Positions 37,469-45,999 of a stretch of DNA of 64,000 bases are shown here, one piece after another. Source of the DNA: Saccharothrix carnea (GTDB lineage: Bacteria; Actinomycetota; Actinomycetes; Mycobacteriales; Pseudonocardiaceae). Each line of letters begins with the position of its first letter. Positions within the stretch are counted from its first letter, which is position 1. The notes beneath the pieces are model-generated. The model was not told where the DNA came from and did no database searches. It saw nothing but the letters and a program-made list of their open reading frames with translations. The stretch spans positions 124,001 through 188,000 of the forward strand of contig NZ_PYAX01000003.1 of NCBI RefSeq assembly GCF_003014735.1. The letters run 5' to 3'. Made by a program: the position numbers and the translations under genes.

Positions 37469-38095
37469 TCAGAAAGGCGAGACGAAACCGGAGGCCCGCA
37501 GGTACTTGCCCGCGTTCAGGCCCTCGATGTCGCGCAGCTTCGAGTAGACGACCCGGTCGCCGAAGTTGCCCTCGACCGTGCGCACGTGGGTCGCCTTGCG
37601 GCCCGTCCGGTCGTACTTGACCTCGACCACCAGGCCGACGTGCGCGTGCATGTCCGGGTAGTTGCCGTAGACGACGGCGTCACCGGGTGCCACGTCCCGC
37701 TGGCCGATGTCCTTCCACCGGCCGTTGGCCTTGCCCCACTTCTGCCAGTACGTCGCCCAGTGCCCCTGGTCCAGCACCGACGCGCCCGCAGCGGGCCGCA
37801 TCGACGGGCGGTCCGGTACGCCGGCGGTCGTCCACGCCCAGTTGACGAAGACGCCGCACCACTCGGCCGGCCGCAGCACGCCCTGACCCGCCACCTGGTA
37901 CTGCGGCGGGTAGTAGTTGCCGTTCCCCTCGCGCTGGCCGACCTGGCGGAGGGCGTGGTCCACGATCTCCTGGCGGATGCGCCACTGGGCCTGGTCACCG
38001 AGCGGTTGGGCCTGCACGTACGCCGGGGCGCCGGCGACGAGCAACGCGCCCGCCAGCACCACGCCGAGCGCGGCCCGCATCGCACGTCCGGTCAT
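37469..38095 (-). CDS. Secreted CHAP domain protein
   Basis: Product of 208 residues. A signal peptide (MTGRAMRAALGVVLAGALLVAGAPAYVQA) is followed by a CHAP amidohydrolase domain: the catalytic Cys is in AEWCGVFVNWAW and the His in MHAHVGLVVEV. CHAP enzymes cleave peptidoglycan peptides, so a cell-wall role outside the membrane is likely. ATG 38095 places the signal peptide at the N-terminus; the longer frame has none. It is a single gene with a hairpin downstream. Confidence 0.88.
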   Translation of the reverse strand: MTGRAMRAALGVVLAGALLVAGAPAYVQAQPLGDQAQWRIRQEIVDHALRQVGQREGNGNYYPPQYQVAGQGVLRPAEWCGVFVNWAWTTAGVPDRPSMRPAAGASVLDQGHWATYWQKWGKANGRWKDIGQRDVAPGDAVVYGNYPDMHAHVGLVVEVKYDRTGRKATHVRTVEGNFGDRVVYSKLRDIEGLNAGKYLRASGFVSPF

Positions 38096-38191
38096 CAGGT
38101 TCCCCCTATGGTCGTTCGCCCACCCATCCAACACCGGACACGGTGACCTCGGCGTGAAACCGAGGTGACCGTATCCGGAAGCACGATCGGG

Positions 38192-39874
38192 TCAGAGTTC
38201 GGTGAGCCGCTCACGAAGAGTGTCCAACCCCATGGCGCCCATCTCCAAGGCCTGCCGGTGGAACGTCTTGAGGTCGAACGCGTCACCGTGCCGGGAGCGG
38301 GCGTCGTCGCGGGCCGCCAGCCACAGCCGCTCGCCCAGCTTGTACGACGGCGCCTGGCCGGGCCAACCCAGGTAGCGGTCGATCTCGTCGTGGACGTGCG
38401 CCGGGTCGGTGATGGTGCGGGTGAGCATGAACTCCAGGCCCAGCTCCGGGGTCCACCGCTCGCCCTCGTGGAAGCCGGTGCCCCGGGGGATCTCCAGCTC
38501 CAGGTGCATGCCGATGTCGATGATCACGCGGGCCGCGCGGAACAGGTGGGCGTCCAGCATGCCCAGCAGGTCGCCGTCGTCCTCCAGGTAGCCGAGCTCG
38601 CGCATCAGCCGCTCCGCGTACAGCGCCCAGCCCTCGCCGTGGCCCGACACCCAGCACATCAGGCGCTGGAAGTCGTTCAGCTTCTCCGCCTGGTAGACCG
38701 CCGTGGCGACCTGGAGGTGGTGGCCGGGCACGCCCTCGTGGTAGACGGTCGAGACCTCGCGCCAGGTGGAGAACTCCTCCTTGCCCTCCGGCACGGACCA
38801 CCACATGCGGCCTGGCCGGGAGAAGTCCGGCGTGGGGCCGTTGTAGTAGGCGCCGACACCGCCGCCGGGCGGCGCGATGCGGCACTCCAGCTTCATCAGC
38901 TCGTCCGGCAGGTCGAAGTGCACGCCGCGCACGTCCAGCAGCGCCTTGTCCGACAGCTCCTGCATCCACGACCGCAGGCCGTCCTTGCCGTGCACCAGGT
39001 AGCGCGGGTTCGCGTCCAGCGCGGCGGCGGCCTCGGCGAGGGTCGCGCCCGGCTTGATCCGGTTCGCGACCTGCTTCATCTCGGTCTCGATGCGGGTGAA
39101 CTCCGCCCAGCCCCACTCGTAGGCCTCGGCCAGGTCGAGGCGGGAGCCGGTGAAGTAGCGGGACTGCAGCCGGTAGACGTCCTCGCCGACGGCGTCCTTC
39201 TTCGGCGCCTTGGGCGCCAGGTCCTCGCGCAGGAACGCGGCCAGGTCGCCGTAGGCCTCGGCGGCGGCCTTCGCGCCCGCTTCGAGGTCGGTGCGCAGCG
39301 CGCCGTCCGCGGGCGCGTCGGCGATCAGGGCGGCGAAGAACGACTTGCCTCCGGACCGGCCCGCCCACGTGTCGCACTGCTCGGCGACCTTGGTGACCTG
39401 CCGCAACGCCGAAACCCGACCCTGGTCGGCGGCGTAGGCGAGGCCCGCGCGCAGGTTCGCCACCGCGTCCGGCACGGCGGTGAGCCGCTTGGCGATCACG
39501 GCCCAGTCGTCGGCGGTGTCGGTGGGCATCAGGTCGAACACCTCGCGCATCGACTGCACGGGGCTCGCGATGACGTTGAGCCCGCCCTCCATCAGGCCTG
39601 CCTCGTGCAGCTCGACCTCCAGGCCGACCCGCTCCCGGAACACGGCCTTCGCGTCGGCCTCCGACTTGTCCGCGGGCTGCGCGGCGTCGATCGCGGCGAG
39701 CGCGTCGCGCGCCAGCTCCCTGCGGGTGGCGTGACCCTCCGGCGAGTAGTCCGTGAGCCGGTCGTCGTGGCCGGGCACGCCGATGAACGTCGCGGCCAAC
39801 GGGTCCGCCGCCGCGTAATCGACCACGAACTGGTTGCTGATGCCGTGCACGCCGCCGGCGGAGGAGGTTGACAT
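38192..39874 (-). CDS. DUF885 family metallopeptidase-like protein
   Basis: Product of 560 residues. DUF885 signature segments are present: STVYHEGVPGHHLQVA (HExxGHH-type zinc motif), SGHGEGWALYAERLM and GWPGQAPSYKLGERLWLA. Members resemble M2/M3-type carboxypeptidases. No signal peptide is seen, so it is probably cytoplasmic. ATG 39874 or the GTG three codons earlier could start it; neither has a clear ribosome binding site. It is divergent from lppM. Confidence 0.9.
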   Translation of the reverse strand: MSTSSAGGVHGISNQFVVDYAAADPLAATFIGVPGHDDRLTDYSPEGHATRRELARDALAAIDAAQPADKSEADAKAVFRERVGLEVELHEAGLMEGGLNVIASPVQSMREVFDLMPTDTADDWAVIAKRLTAVPDAVANLRAGLAYAADQGRVSALRQVTKVAEQCDTWAGRSGGKSFFAALIADAPADGALRTDLEAGAKAAAEAYGDLAAFLREDLAPKAPKKDAVGEDVYRLQSRYFTGSRLDLAEAYEWGWAEFTRIETEMKQVANRIKPGATLAEAAAALDANPRYLVHGKDGLRSWMQELSDKALLDVRGVHFDLPDELMKLECRIAPPGGGVGAYYNGPTPDFSRPGRMWWSVPEGKEEFSTWREVSTVYHEGVPGHHLQVATAVYQAEKLNDFQRLMCWVSGHGEGWALYAERLMRELGYLEDDGDLLGMLDAHLFRAARVIIDIGMHLELEIPRGTGFHEGERWTPELGLEFMLTRTITDPAHVHDEIDRYLGWPGQAPSYKLGERLWLAARDDARSRHGDAFDLKTFHRQALEMGAMGLDTLRERLTEL

Positions 39875-39979
39875 GCGCCGCACGTTACCTGCGGGCCGTG
39901 TCCCTCCAACAGGTAATTAGCCACGCTCACGATCGTGTACCAGCGGTCAACTTTTGACCGTGGCCGGCAGGATGGCCGG

Positions 39980-40636
39980 GTGTCCAGGGCCTCCGCGCTG
40001 CTCCTACCGGTCTTCCTCCTCGCGCTGCTGTCGCTGACGGGGTGCGTCCGGCTGCACGCCGCCATGGCGGTGTCCTCCGACGACCGCGTGTCCGGCGAGA
40101 TCACCGCCGCCACGCCGCCGACCAAGGACAACGACCCCGGCCCGCAGCTGAAAGTCCCGAACGAGCTGGCCGGCAGGGTCAGCACCAAGCCGTACAAGGT
40201 GGACGACTACGTCGGCACGCAGCTGTCGTTCAGCGGGTTGACGTTCGACGAGGTGCGGTCGCTGTCGGCGGCGACCAGCGCGTCGTCCAGCCGGTACCAG
40301 CTCACGTTCCGGCGGTCCGGAGACCTGGTGACGCTGTCCGGTTCGGTCGACCTCACGCAGGTGCCGCCGGAGCGCGCCGACATCCAGGTGAAGATCAGCT
40401 TTCCGGGTGAAATCGTCGACACGAACGGGCAAGAAGAGGACAACGCGACCATCGCGTGGTCCCCGAAGCCCGGCCAGGCGTCGATGCTCAGCGCGACGGT
40501 CCGCTACGCCGGGGCGAACTCGGTGTCGTACTTCGGCTGGACCATGCTGGTGGCCGGCCTGACCGGCGGTGCCGCGCTGATCGTGCTGATCCTGGCGATC
40601 GTCGCCCACCGCCGCCACCAGGTGGACAGTGTTTGA
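39980..40636 (+). CDS. lppM: LppM-like lipoprotein (DUF3153)
   Basis: Product of 218 residues. A lipoprotein signal with lipobox LSLTGC (Cys about residue 22) is followed by an extracytoplasmic beta-rich domain and a C-terminal membrane helix (LVAGLTGGAALIVLILAIVA). This matches LppM (Rv2171) of M. tuberculosis, linked there to phagosome survival. GTG 39980 places the lipobox correctly. The next genes, metF and idsA, keep the mycobacterial order. A dispersed repeat begins at its stop codon. Confidence 0.85.
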   Translation: MSRASALLLPVFLLALLSLTGCVRLHAAMAVSSDDRVSGEITAATPPTKDNDPGPQLKVPNELAGRVSTKPYKVDDYVGTQLSFSGLTFDEVRSLSAATSASSSRYQLTFRRSGDLVTLSGSVDLTQVPPERADIQVKISFPGEIVDTNGQEEDNATIAWSPKPGQASMLSATVRYAGANSVSYFGWTMLVAGLTGGAALIVLILAIVAHRRHQVDSV

Positions 40637-40690
40637 TTGCCGCTGCTCCGCAGACGGCGGGCTCGGTCGCCAGGAAGTCGGTCGTTCGCG
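40635..40690 (+). repeat. Dispersed intergenic repeat, copy 2
   Basis: 33 bp at 40658-40690 match copy 1 (22714-22746, opposite strand) at 32 positions, and weaker similarity extends to 40635. It lies between the convergent lppM and metF genes. Confidence 0.8.
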
Positions 40691-40722
40691 CCCTCGCGGG
40701 TCAGGGGTAGGCCGGGCGGACC

Positions 40723-41607
40723 TCAGGCTCTGGCGGGAACCAGGCCGAGGCGACCCACGATCTCGCGAGTCGCCTTGGATCGGTTGAACGTGTAGAAGTG
40801 CAGGCACGGCACGCCCTCCGCGAGCAGCCGCTCCCCCACCTCGGTCACCAGGTCGATCCCGGCCGCGCGGAAGCCCGCCGGGTCGTCGACGTACGGGTCG
40901 AGGCGGCGCGCCACCGAGTCCGGCACCGAGGAGCCGGACAGCTCCACCGTCTTGGCCAGCGTCCGCGGCGTCGTCAGCGGCATGAGGCCCGGGATCAGCA
41001 CTGTGTCGCAGCCGCGCGCGGCCACCCGGTCGCGCAGGCGCAGGAAGTCCTCCGGCTGGAAGAACAGCTGCGCGATCGCGAAGTCCGCGCCCGCCCGCAG
41101 CTTGCGCACCAGGTACTCGGTGTCGGTGTCGAGGTCGGCCGACCGGGGGTGGCCGTACGGCGACGCCGCCACGCCCACGCAGAAGTCGCCGAGCTCACGG
41201 CACAGCCGGACCAGCTCCTCGGCGTAGGTCAGGCCCTCCGGGTGGGCCGTCCACTCGCCGTTCGGGTCGCCCGGCGGGTCGCCGCGCACGGCCAGGATGT
41301 TGCGCACGCCGACAGCCGCGTACCAGCCGATCACGTTGCGCAGCTCGGCCACCGAGTGGTTGACCAGGGTGAGGTGCGCCATCGGCAGCAGCGTCGTCTC
41401 CTGCGCCACCCGGCTGGTGGTGCGGATGGTCCGGTCCCGCGTGGAGCCGCCCGCGCCGTAGGTGATGGACACGAAGGCCGGGTCGAACGCCTCCAGCTCG
41501 CGGATCGCGCGCCACAGCACGGTCTCCTCGGCCTCGTCGCGCGCGGGGAAGAACTCGACTGAGAACACGGGGGAATTCCCGTGCAGGCGATCGACCACCG
41601 ACGTCAT
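40723..41607 (-). CDS. metF: Methylenetetrahydrofolate reductase
   Basis: Reduces 5,10-methylene-THF to 5-methyl-THF for methionine synthesis. The 294-residue TIM barrel has SVEFFPARDEAEE (catalytic Glu), FVSITYGAGGS, ILAVRGDPPGDP, FAIAQLFF and IPGLMP, all MetF signatures. It belongs to the short, Rv2172c-like group; its NAD(P)H preference cannot be read from sequence. ATG 41607. It is divergent from the GGPP synthase gene with 115 bp between starts. Confidence 0.94.
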   Translation of the reverse strand: MTSVVDRLHGNSPVFSVEFFPARDEAEETVLWRAIRELEAFDPAFVSITYGAGGSTRDRTIRTTSRVAQETTLLPMAHLTLVNHSVAELRNVIGWYAAVGVRNILAVRGDPPGDPNGEWTAHPEGLTYAEELVRLCRELGDFCVGVAASPYGHPRSADLDTDTEYLVRKLRAGADFAIAQLFFQPEDFLRLRDRVAARGCDTVLIPGLMPLTTPRTLAKTVELSGSSVPDSVARRLDPYVDDPAGFRAAGIDLVTEVGERLLAEGVPCLHFYTFNRSKATREIVGRLGLVPARA

Positions 41608-41722
41608 GCCGCACAGCCTAGAGGTACGCCCGAGGTGTGGAAGACGGCTGTCACCGGATGGGACCAGCCGGACCGGCCACCCCGGTTGGGCATCCCGAAG
41701 CGGCAGAGGTGACCATAGACGG

Positions 41723-42790
41723 GTGCCGCCCCACCCGTTGGACCTCGAACTGCCCAAGCACGTCGACGAAGCGCTTGCCGCTTATCTGGCCGACCGCCGG
41801 GCCCTGGGTGCGCGCATGGAGGAGAACTTCACCGGCGCCGTCGACGCGCTGGCCGACTTCGTCCTCGGCGGCGGCAAGCGGATCCGGCCCACGTTCGCGT
41901 GGTGGGGCTGGCGCGCGGCGGGCGGCGACCCGGACGGCGAGCTGGCCGAGGCCGTGCTCACCGCGGTCAGCTCGCTGGAGCTGATCCAGGCGTGCGCGCT
42001 CGTGCACGACGACCTGATGGACGCCTCCGAGACCCGCCGCGGCATGCCGACCGTGCACGTCCGGTTCGCCCGCAGGCACCTCGACCAGGGCTGGCTCGGC
42101 GAGCCGGAGCGGTTCGGGCTGGCCGCGGCCGTGCTGATCGGGGACGTGGCGCTGGCCTGGGCCGACGACATGCTGTTCGCCGCGGGCCTGCCCACCGACG
42201 CCTTGCAGCGGCTGAGCCTGCCGTGGCGGGACATGCGCACCGAGATGCTGGCCGGCCAGTACCTCGACGTGCTCACGCAGGCGCGCGGCGACGCCTCGCT
42301 GGACGCCGCGCTGCGCATCGACCGGCTCAAGACCGCCGCGTACACCGTCGAACGGCCGCTGCACATGGGTGCGGCGATCGGCGGTGCGTCCCCGGAGCTG
42401 GTGGACGGCCTGCGGTCGTTCGGCACGGACATCGGGGTGGCGTTCCAGCTGCGCGACGACCTGCTCGGCGTGTTCGGCGACCCGGCGGTGACCGGCAAGC
42501 CCGCCGGGGACGACCTGCGCGAGGGCAAGCGGACGCTGCTGGTCGCGCTGGGCATGGAGTTCGGCGCGGACGTGCTGCACGAGGCGCTGGGCAAGCCCGA
42601 CCTGGACGTGGCGACCGTGGACCAGGTGCGCGCCCGGCTGCGCGAGGTCGGCGCGGTGGACGCGGTCGAGGAGCGGATCGCCGAGCTGACCGAGTCCGCG
42701 CTGCGCGCCCTCGACCGGTCGCCGATCGCCGAACCGGCCGGTGAGCGGCTCGCGGAACTGGCGATCAGCGCCACGAAGAGGACCTCCTGA
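41723..42790 (+). CDS. idsA: Geranylgeranyl (polyprenyl) diphosphate synthase
   Basis: Chain-elongating trans-prenyltransferase of 355 residues. GGGKRIRPTFAWWG, the first Asp-rich motif DDLMD, the second DDLLGVFGD and the GKPAGDDLREGKRTLL region are clear. Its position next to crtI and crtB suggests it makes the C20 precursor for phytoene. GTG 41723 is chosen with GAGGTGA upstream. The stop codon lies two bases before the crtI ATG. M. tuberculosis idsA2 (Rv2173) occupies the same place after metF. Confidence 0.93.
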   Translation: MPPHPLDLELPKHVDEALAAYLADRRALGARMEENFTGAVDALADFVLGGGKRIRPTFAWWGWRAAGGDPDGELAEAVLTAVSSLELIQACALVHDDLMDASETRRGMPTVHVRFARRHLDQGWLGEPERFGLAAAVLIGDVALAWADDMLFAAGLPTDALQRLSLPWRDMRTEMLAGQYLDVLTQARGDASLDAALRIDRLKTAAYTVERPLHMGAAIGGASPELVDGLRSFGTDIGVAFQLRDDLLGVFGDPAVTGKPAGDDLREGKRTLLVALGMEFGADVLHEALGKPDLDVATVDQVRARLREVGAVDAVEERIAELTESALRALDRSPIAEPAGERLAELAISATKRTS

Positions 42791-42792
42791 CC

Positions 42793-44286
42793 ATGCGCAC
42801 GGTCACCGGCCGCACCGACCACGTCGTCGTGGTCGGTGCCGGCCTGGCGGGGTTGTCCGCCGCGCTGCACCTGCTCGGCGCGGGACGCCGGGTCACCGTG
42901 GTCGAGCGCGACGCCGTCCCCGGCGGCCGGGCCGGTCGGCTGGACCTGGGCGGCTACCGGTTCGACACCGGGCCGACCGTGCTGACCATGCCGGAGCTGG
43001 TGGACGAGGCGCTGAACGCGGTCGGGGAGTCGCTGCGCGACCGGCTGGACCTGCGGCCCCTGCACCCCGCCTACCGGGCCCGCTTCGCCGATGGCAGCAC
43101 GCTGGACGTGCACTCCGACGCCGAGGCGATGGAGGCCGAGGTGCGCCGGTTCGCCGGTCCGCGCGAGGCCGCCGGGTACCGGGCGCTGCGCCGCTGGCTG
43201 ACCGAGCTGTACCGGGTGGAGCGCGAGCAGTTCATCGGCGCGAACTTCGACTCGCCGTTGTCCCTGCTCACGCCCCAGTTGGCGAAGCTGGCCGCGCTGC
43301 GCGGGTTCGCCAGGCTCGGGCCTTCGGTGGCGCGGTTCCTGCACGACGAGCGGTTGCAGCGGGTGTTCTCGTTCCAGGCGCTGTACGCCGGCGTGCCGCC
43401 GCGCAAGGCCCTCGCCGCGTACGCCGTCATCGCGTACATGGACACGATCGCGGGCGTCCACTACCCCGAAGGCGGGATGCGGGCGCTGCCGGACGCGTTG
43501 GCGGCGGCGGCCCGGGACGCGGGCGCCGACCTGCGCTTCCAGACGCCGGTGGCGTGGCTGGAGCGCATCGGCGGCCGGGTCACCGCGGTGCGCACCTCGC
43601 ACGGTGAGCGCATCCCGTGCGACGCGGTGGTGCTCACGCCGGACCTGCCGATGTCGTACCGCCTGCTGGGCCACCGCCCGCGCCGCCCGCTGCCGATCAC
43701 GTGGTCGCCGTCGGCGGTCGTGCTGCACGCGGGCGTGGACCGGACGTGGCCGGAGCTGGCGCACCACACGTTGTACTTCGGCCGGGAGTGGGAGCGGACG
43801 TTCGACGAGCTGATCCGCCGCGGCACGTTGATGAGCGATCCGTCGCTGCTGGTCACCGCGCCGCCCGGACAGGGGATGTTCGTGCTGGCGCCCGCGCCGA
43901 ACCTGCGGACCGGCCCGGTCGACTGGGACCGCGTCGGCCCGGCCTACCGCGACGAGCTGGTGGGCGTGCTGGAGCGGCGCGGGCTCACCGGGTTCGGTGC
44001 CGCGATCGAGGTGGAGCAGCTGGTCACGCCGAAGGACTGGGCCGCGATGGGCCTGGCCGCGGGCACGCCGTTCTCGGCCGCGCACACGTTCGCCCAGACC
44101 GGGCCGTTCCGACCGCGCAACCTCGTGCTGGACAACGCCGTGCTGGCCGGCTGCGGCACCACGCCGGGCGTGGGCGTGCCGCCGGTGCTGATCTCGGGCC
44201 GGCTGGCCGCGCAGCGCATCACCGGACCCGCCGCCACGCGGTCACGCCGGTCGGCGCAGCCGCGACAGGCACACACCCGGCACTGA
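42793..44286 (+). CDS. crtI: Phytoene desaturase
   Basis: Product of 497 residues. An N-terminal FAD motif ([24 protein letters not shown], ending in VVERD) is followed by [25 protein letters not shown]. The C-terminal [24 protein letters not shown] is the family carotenoid signature. It introduces double bases of desaturation into phytoene, normally giving lycopene. The basic tail after residue 480 is variable in the family. It is coupled to idsA and precedes crtB. Confidence 0.94.
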   Translation: MRTVTGRTDHVVVVGAGLAGLSAALHLLGAGRRVTVVERDAVPGGRAGRLDLGGYRFDTGPTVLTMPELVDEALNAVGESLRDRLDLRPLHPAYRARFADGSTLDVHSDAEAMEAEVRRFAGPREAAGYRALRRWLTELYRVEREQFIGANFDSPLSLLTPQLAKLAALRGFARLGPSVARFLHDERLQRVFSFQALYAGVPPRKALAAYAVIAYMDTIAGVHYPEGGMRALPDALAAAARDAGADLRFQTPVAWLERIGGRVTAVRTSHGERIPCDAVVLTPDLPMSYRLLGHRPRRPLPITWSPSAVVLHAGVDRTWPELAHHTLYFGREWERTFDELIRRGTLMSDPSLLVTAPPGQGMFVLAPAPNLRTGPVDWDRVGPAYRDELVGVLERRGLTGFGAAIEVEQLVTPKDWAAMGLAAGTPFSAAHTFAQTGPFRPRNLVLDNAVLAGCGTTPGVGVPPVLISGRLAAQRITGPAATRSRRSAQPRQAHTRH

Positions 44287-44474
44287 CCACCACGGCCGGG
44301 GGGTCACTCGTCCGTGTGGCCCATCCAGGGGCGCGGGCGGGTGAGGGCGCTGTGCGACGATGTCGCCCCGATGGCCGCGACCCCGTCCTTCCCCCGATCG
44401 AGCGCCGCACCCGCCGGGCCGGTGCGGTCGTCGGCTACCCGCACCCGGCCACCACGACCGCGCGGCGGGCACGC

Positions 44475-45362
44475 GTGACGGACCTGGCCGCGGCCTACGC
44501 CCGGTGCCGCGAGCTGAACGCCCGGCACGGCCGCACGTTCTTCCTCGCCACCCGCCTGCTCACGCCCGCGCAGCGGCCCGCCGTGCACGCCCTGTACGGC
44601 TTCGCGCGGTGGGCCGACGAGATCGTGGACAGCGGCGCCTCCACCGACCCGGCCGGTGACCTGGAACAGCTGGAAGCCCAGCTCGCCGACGAGCTGGCGG
44701 GGCGGCGCACGGGTCACCCGGTGCTCGCGGCCCTGGTGGACACCGCGCGCCGCTACTCGATCGACCCGGTCCTGTTCAGCGAGTTCCTGACGTCGATGCG
44801 GATGGACCTGACCGTCACGTCCTACCCGGACTTCGCCGCGCTCGACCGGTACGTGCACGGTTCGGCGGCCGTGATCGGGCTGCAGCTGCTGCCGGTGTTC
44901 GGCACGGTCGTGCCGCGCGCGGAGGCTGAGCCGTCCGCCGCCGCGCTGGGCCGGGCGTTCCAGCTGACGAACTTCCTGCGCGACGTCGGCGAGGACCTCG
45001 ACCGCGGCCGGGTGTACCTGCCCGGGGACCTGCTGGCGGCCTACGGCGTCGACCGGGAGCTGCTGGTGCGGTGCCGGCGGACGGGGCAGGTCGACCAGCG
45101 GGTGCGGCGGGTGCTGAAGCACCTGGTCGCGCACACGATGGCGGTGTACCGGGAGGCCGAGCTGGGCGTGCCGATGCTGCGGCCCGTGTCACGGCCGTGC
45201 GTGCGGACCGCGCTCACGCTGTACCGGGAGATCCTGGACGGGATCGCGGCGGCCGACTACCAGGTGCTGGACCGGCGGGTCGTGGTGCCGACCTCGCGGC
45301 GGCTGGCGGTGGCCGTGCCCGGGTTCGCCCGTGCCCTGGCGGCACGCGTCACCGGGCGTTAG
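44475..45362 (+). CDS. crtB: Phytoene synthase
   Basis: Condenses two GGPP to phytoene. The 295-residue product has the first Asp-rich region in [32 protein letters not shown] and the second in [21 protein letters not shown], with the DxxxD motifs expected of squalene/phytoene synthases. GTG 44475 is the only sensible start; the 188-bp gap after crtI has no other gene and no terminator. With idsA and crtI it completes a lycopene route; no cyclase gene is in view. Confidence 0.93.
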   Translation: MTDLAAAYARCRELNARHGRTFFLATRLLTPAQRPAVHALYGFARWADEIVDSGASTDPAGDLEQLEAQLADELAGRRTGHPVLAALVDTARRYSIDPVLFSEFLTSMRMDLTVTSYPDFAALDRYVHGSAAVIGLQLLPVFGTVVPRAEAEPSAAALGRAFQLTNFLRDVGEDLDRGRVYLPGDLLAAYGVDRELLVRCRRTGQVDQRVRRVLKHLVAHTMAVYREAELGVPMLRPVSRPCVRTALTLYREILDGIAAADYQVLDRRVVVPTSRRLAVAVPGFARALAARVTGR

Positions 45363-45372
45363 GCCAGGAAGC

Positions 45373-45420
45373 ACGACGTCCGGACGACTCCCACAGCAGA
45401 GGAGCCGCCCGGACGTGGTT
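45373..45420. terminator. Terminator between crtB and the Rv2175c-like gene
   Basis: Imperfect 19-bp arms (16 matches) around CACAGCAGA, with core ACGTCCGG/CCGGACGT, lying between convergent stop codons. Confidence 0.7.
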
Positions 45421-45448
45421 CGGTCGTCTGGGGTTGGTGCGGTGCTCG

Positions 45449-45823
45449 TCAGAAGCCCAGGGCCTGTGCCCGCCGCTTCACCTCACGGCCGCGGTCGCCG
45501 CGCAACGCCTCGATGGGCGTGCCGGGCAGGGTCTCGTCCTCGGTGAACAGCCACCGGAGGATCTCTTCGGTCGAGAAGCCGGAGTCGCGCAGCACCGTGA
45601 TGGTGCCGGGCAGCCCCTTCACCACGCCTCCGGCGGCGAGGAACTGGGCGGGGACGACGAGGACGCCGTTCCGGCGCTCCGCGAGCAGTTGACCGTCGCG
45701 CAGCAACTGGTGGACTCGGTTGATCGGCAGGCCAAGACGCTCGGCGACCTCGGGGAGGGGCAGGACCTCCAGGTCGGGAGCCAGCACATCCGCAGCGGCA
45801 GGAATCGCACTCACGTGCGTCAC
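45449..45823 (-). CDS. Rv2175c-like DNA-binding regulator
   Basis: Product of 124 residues. The winged helix-turn-helix VLPLPEVAERLGLPINRVHQLLRDGQL is followed by a conserved C-terminal KGLPGTITVLRDSGFSTEEILRWLF. In M. tuberculosis Rv2175c is a DNA-binding substrate of the neighbouring kinase PknL, which releases it from DNA on phosphorylation. The same neighbour relation is present here: pknL is divergent, 176 bp away. GTG 45823 is chosen; a second GTG three codons later is possible. Confidence 0.88.
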   Translation of the reverse strand: MTHVSAIPAAADVLAPDLEVLPLPEVAERLGLPINRVHQLLRDGQLLAERRNGVLVVPAQFLAAGGVVKGLPGTITVLRDSGFSTEEILRWLFTEDETLPGTPIEALRGDRGREVKRRAQALGF

Positions 45824-45999
45824 GATGCCACAACGACGTGAACGACGCCCTGCGCCAACCGGGTGGTGGCGGTACACCCACGGGTCGGCTTGCGGACACC
45901 CCCTGTTTCCACCGACTTTGACACGGATCCCACAAGCACGCGTGGGATGCTCCAGCGCACAGCATCGGTCCGGCACCACCCACCGTACGATCCACGGCT

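Noticed and set aside
43617-44474. Extension of crtB upstream into crtI
   Set aside because: The open frame continues upstream in a shadow frame of crtI; the first plausible start matching CrtB proteins is GTG 44475.
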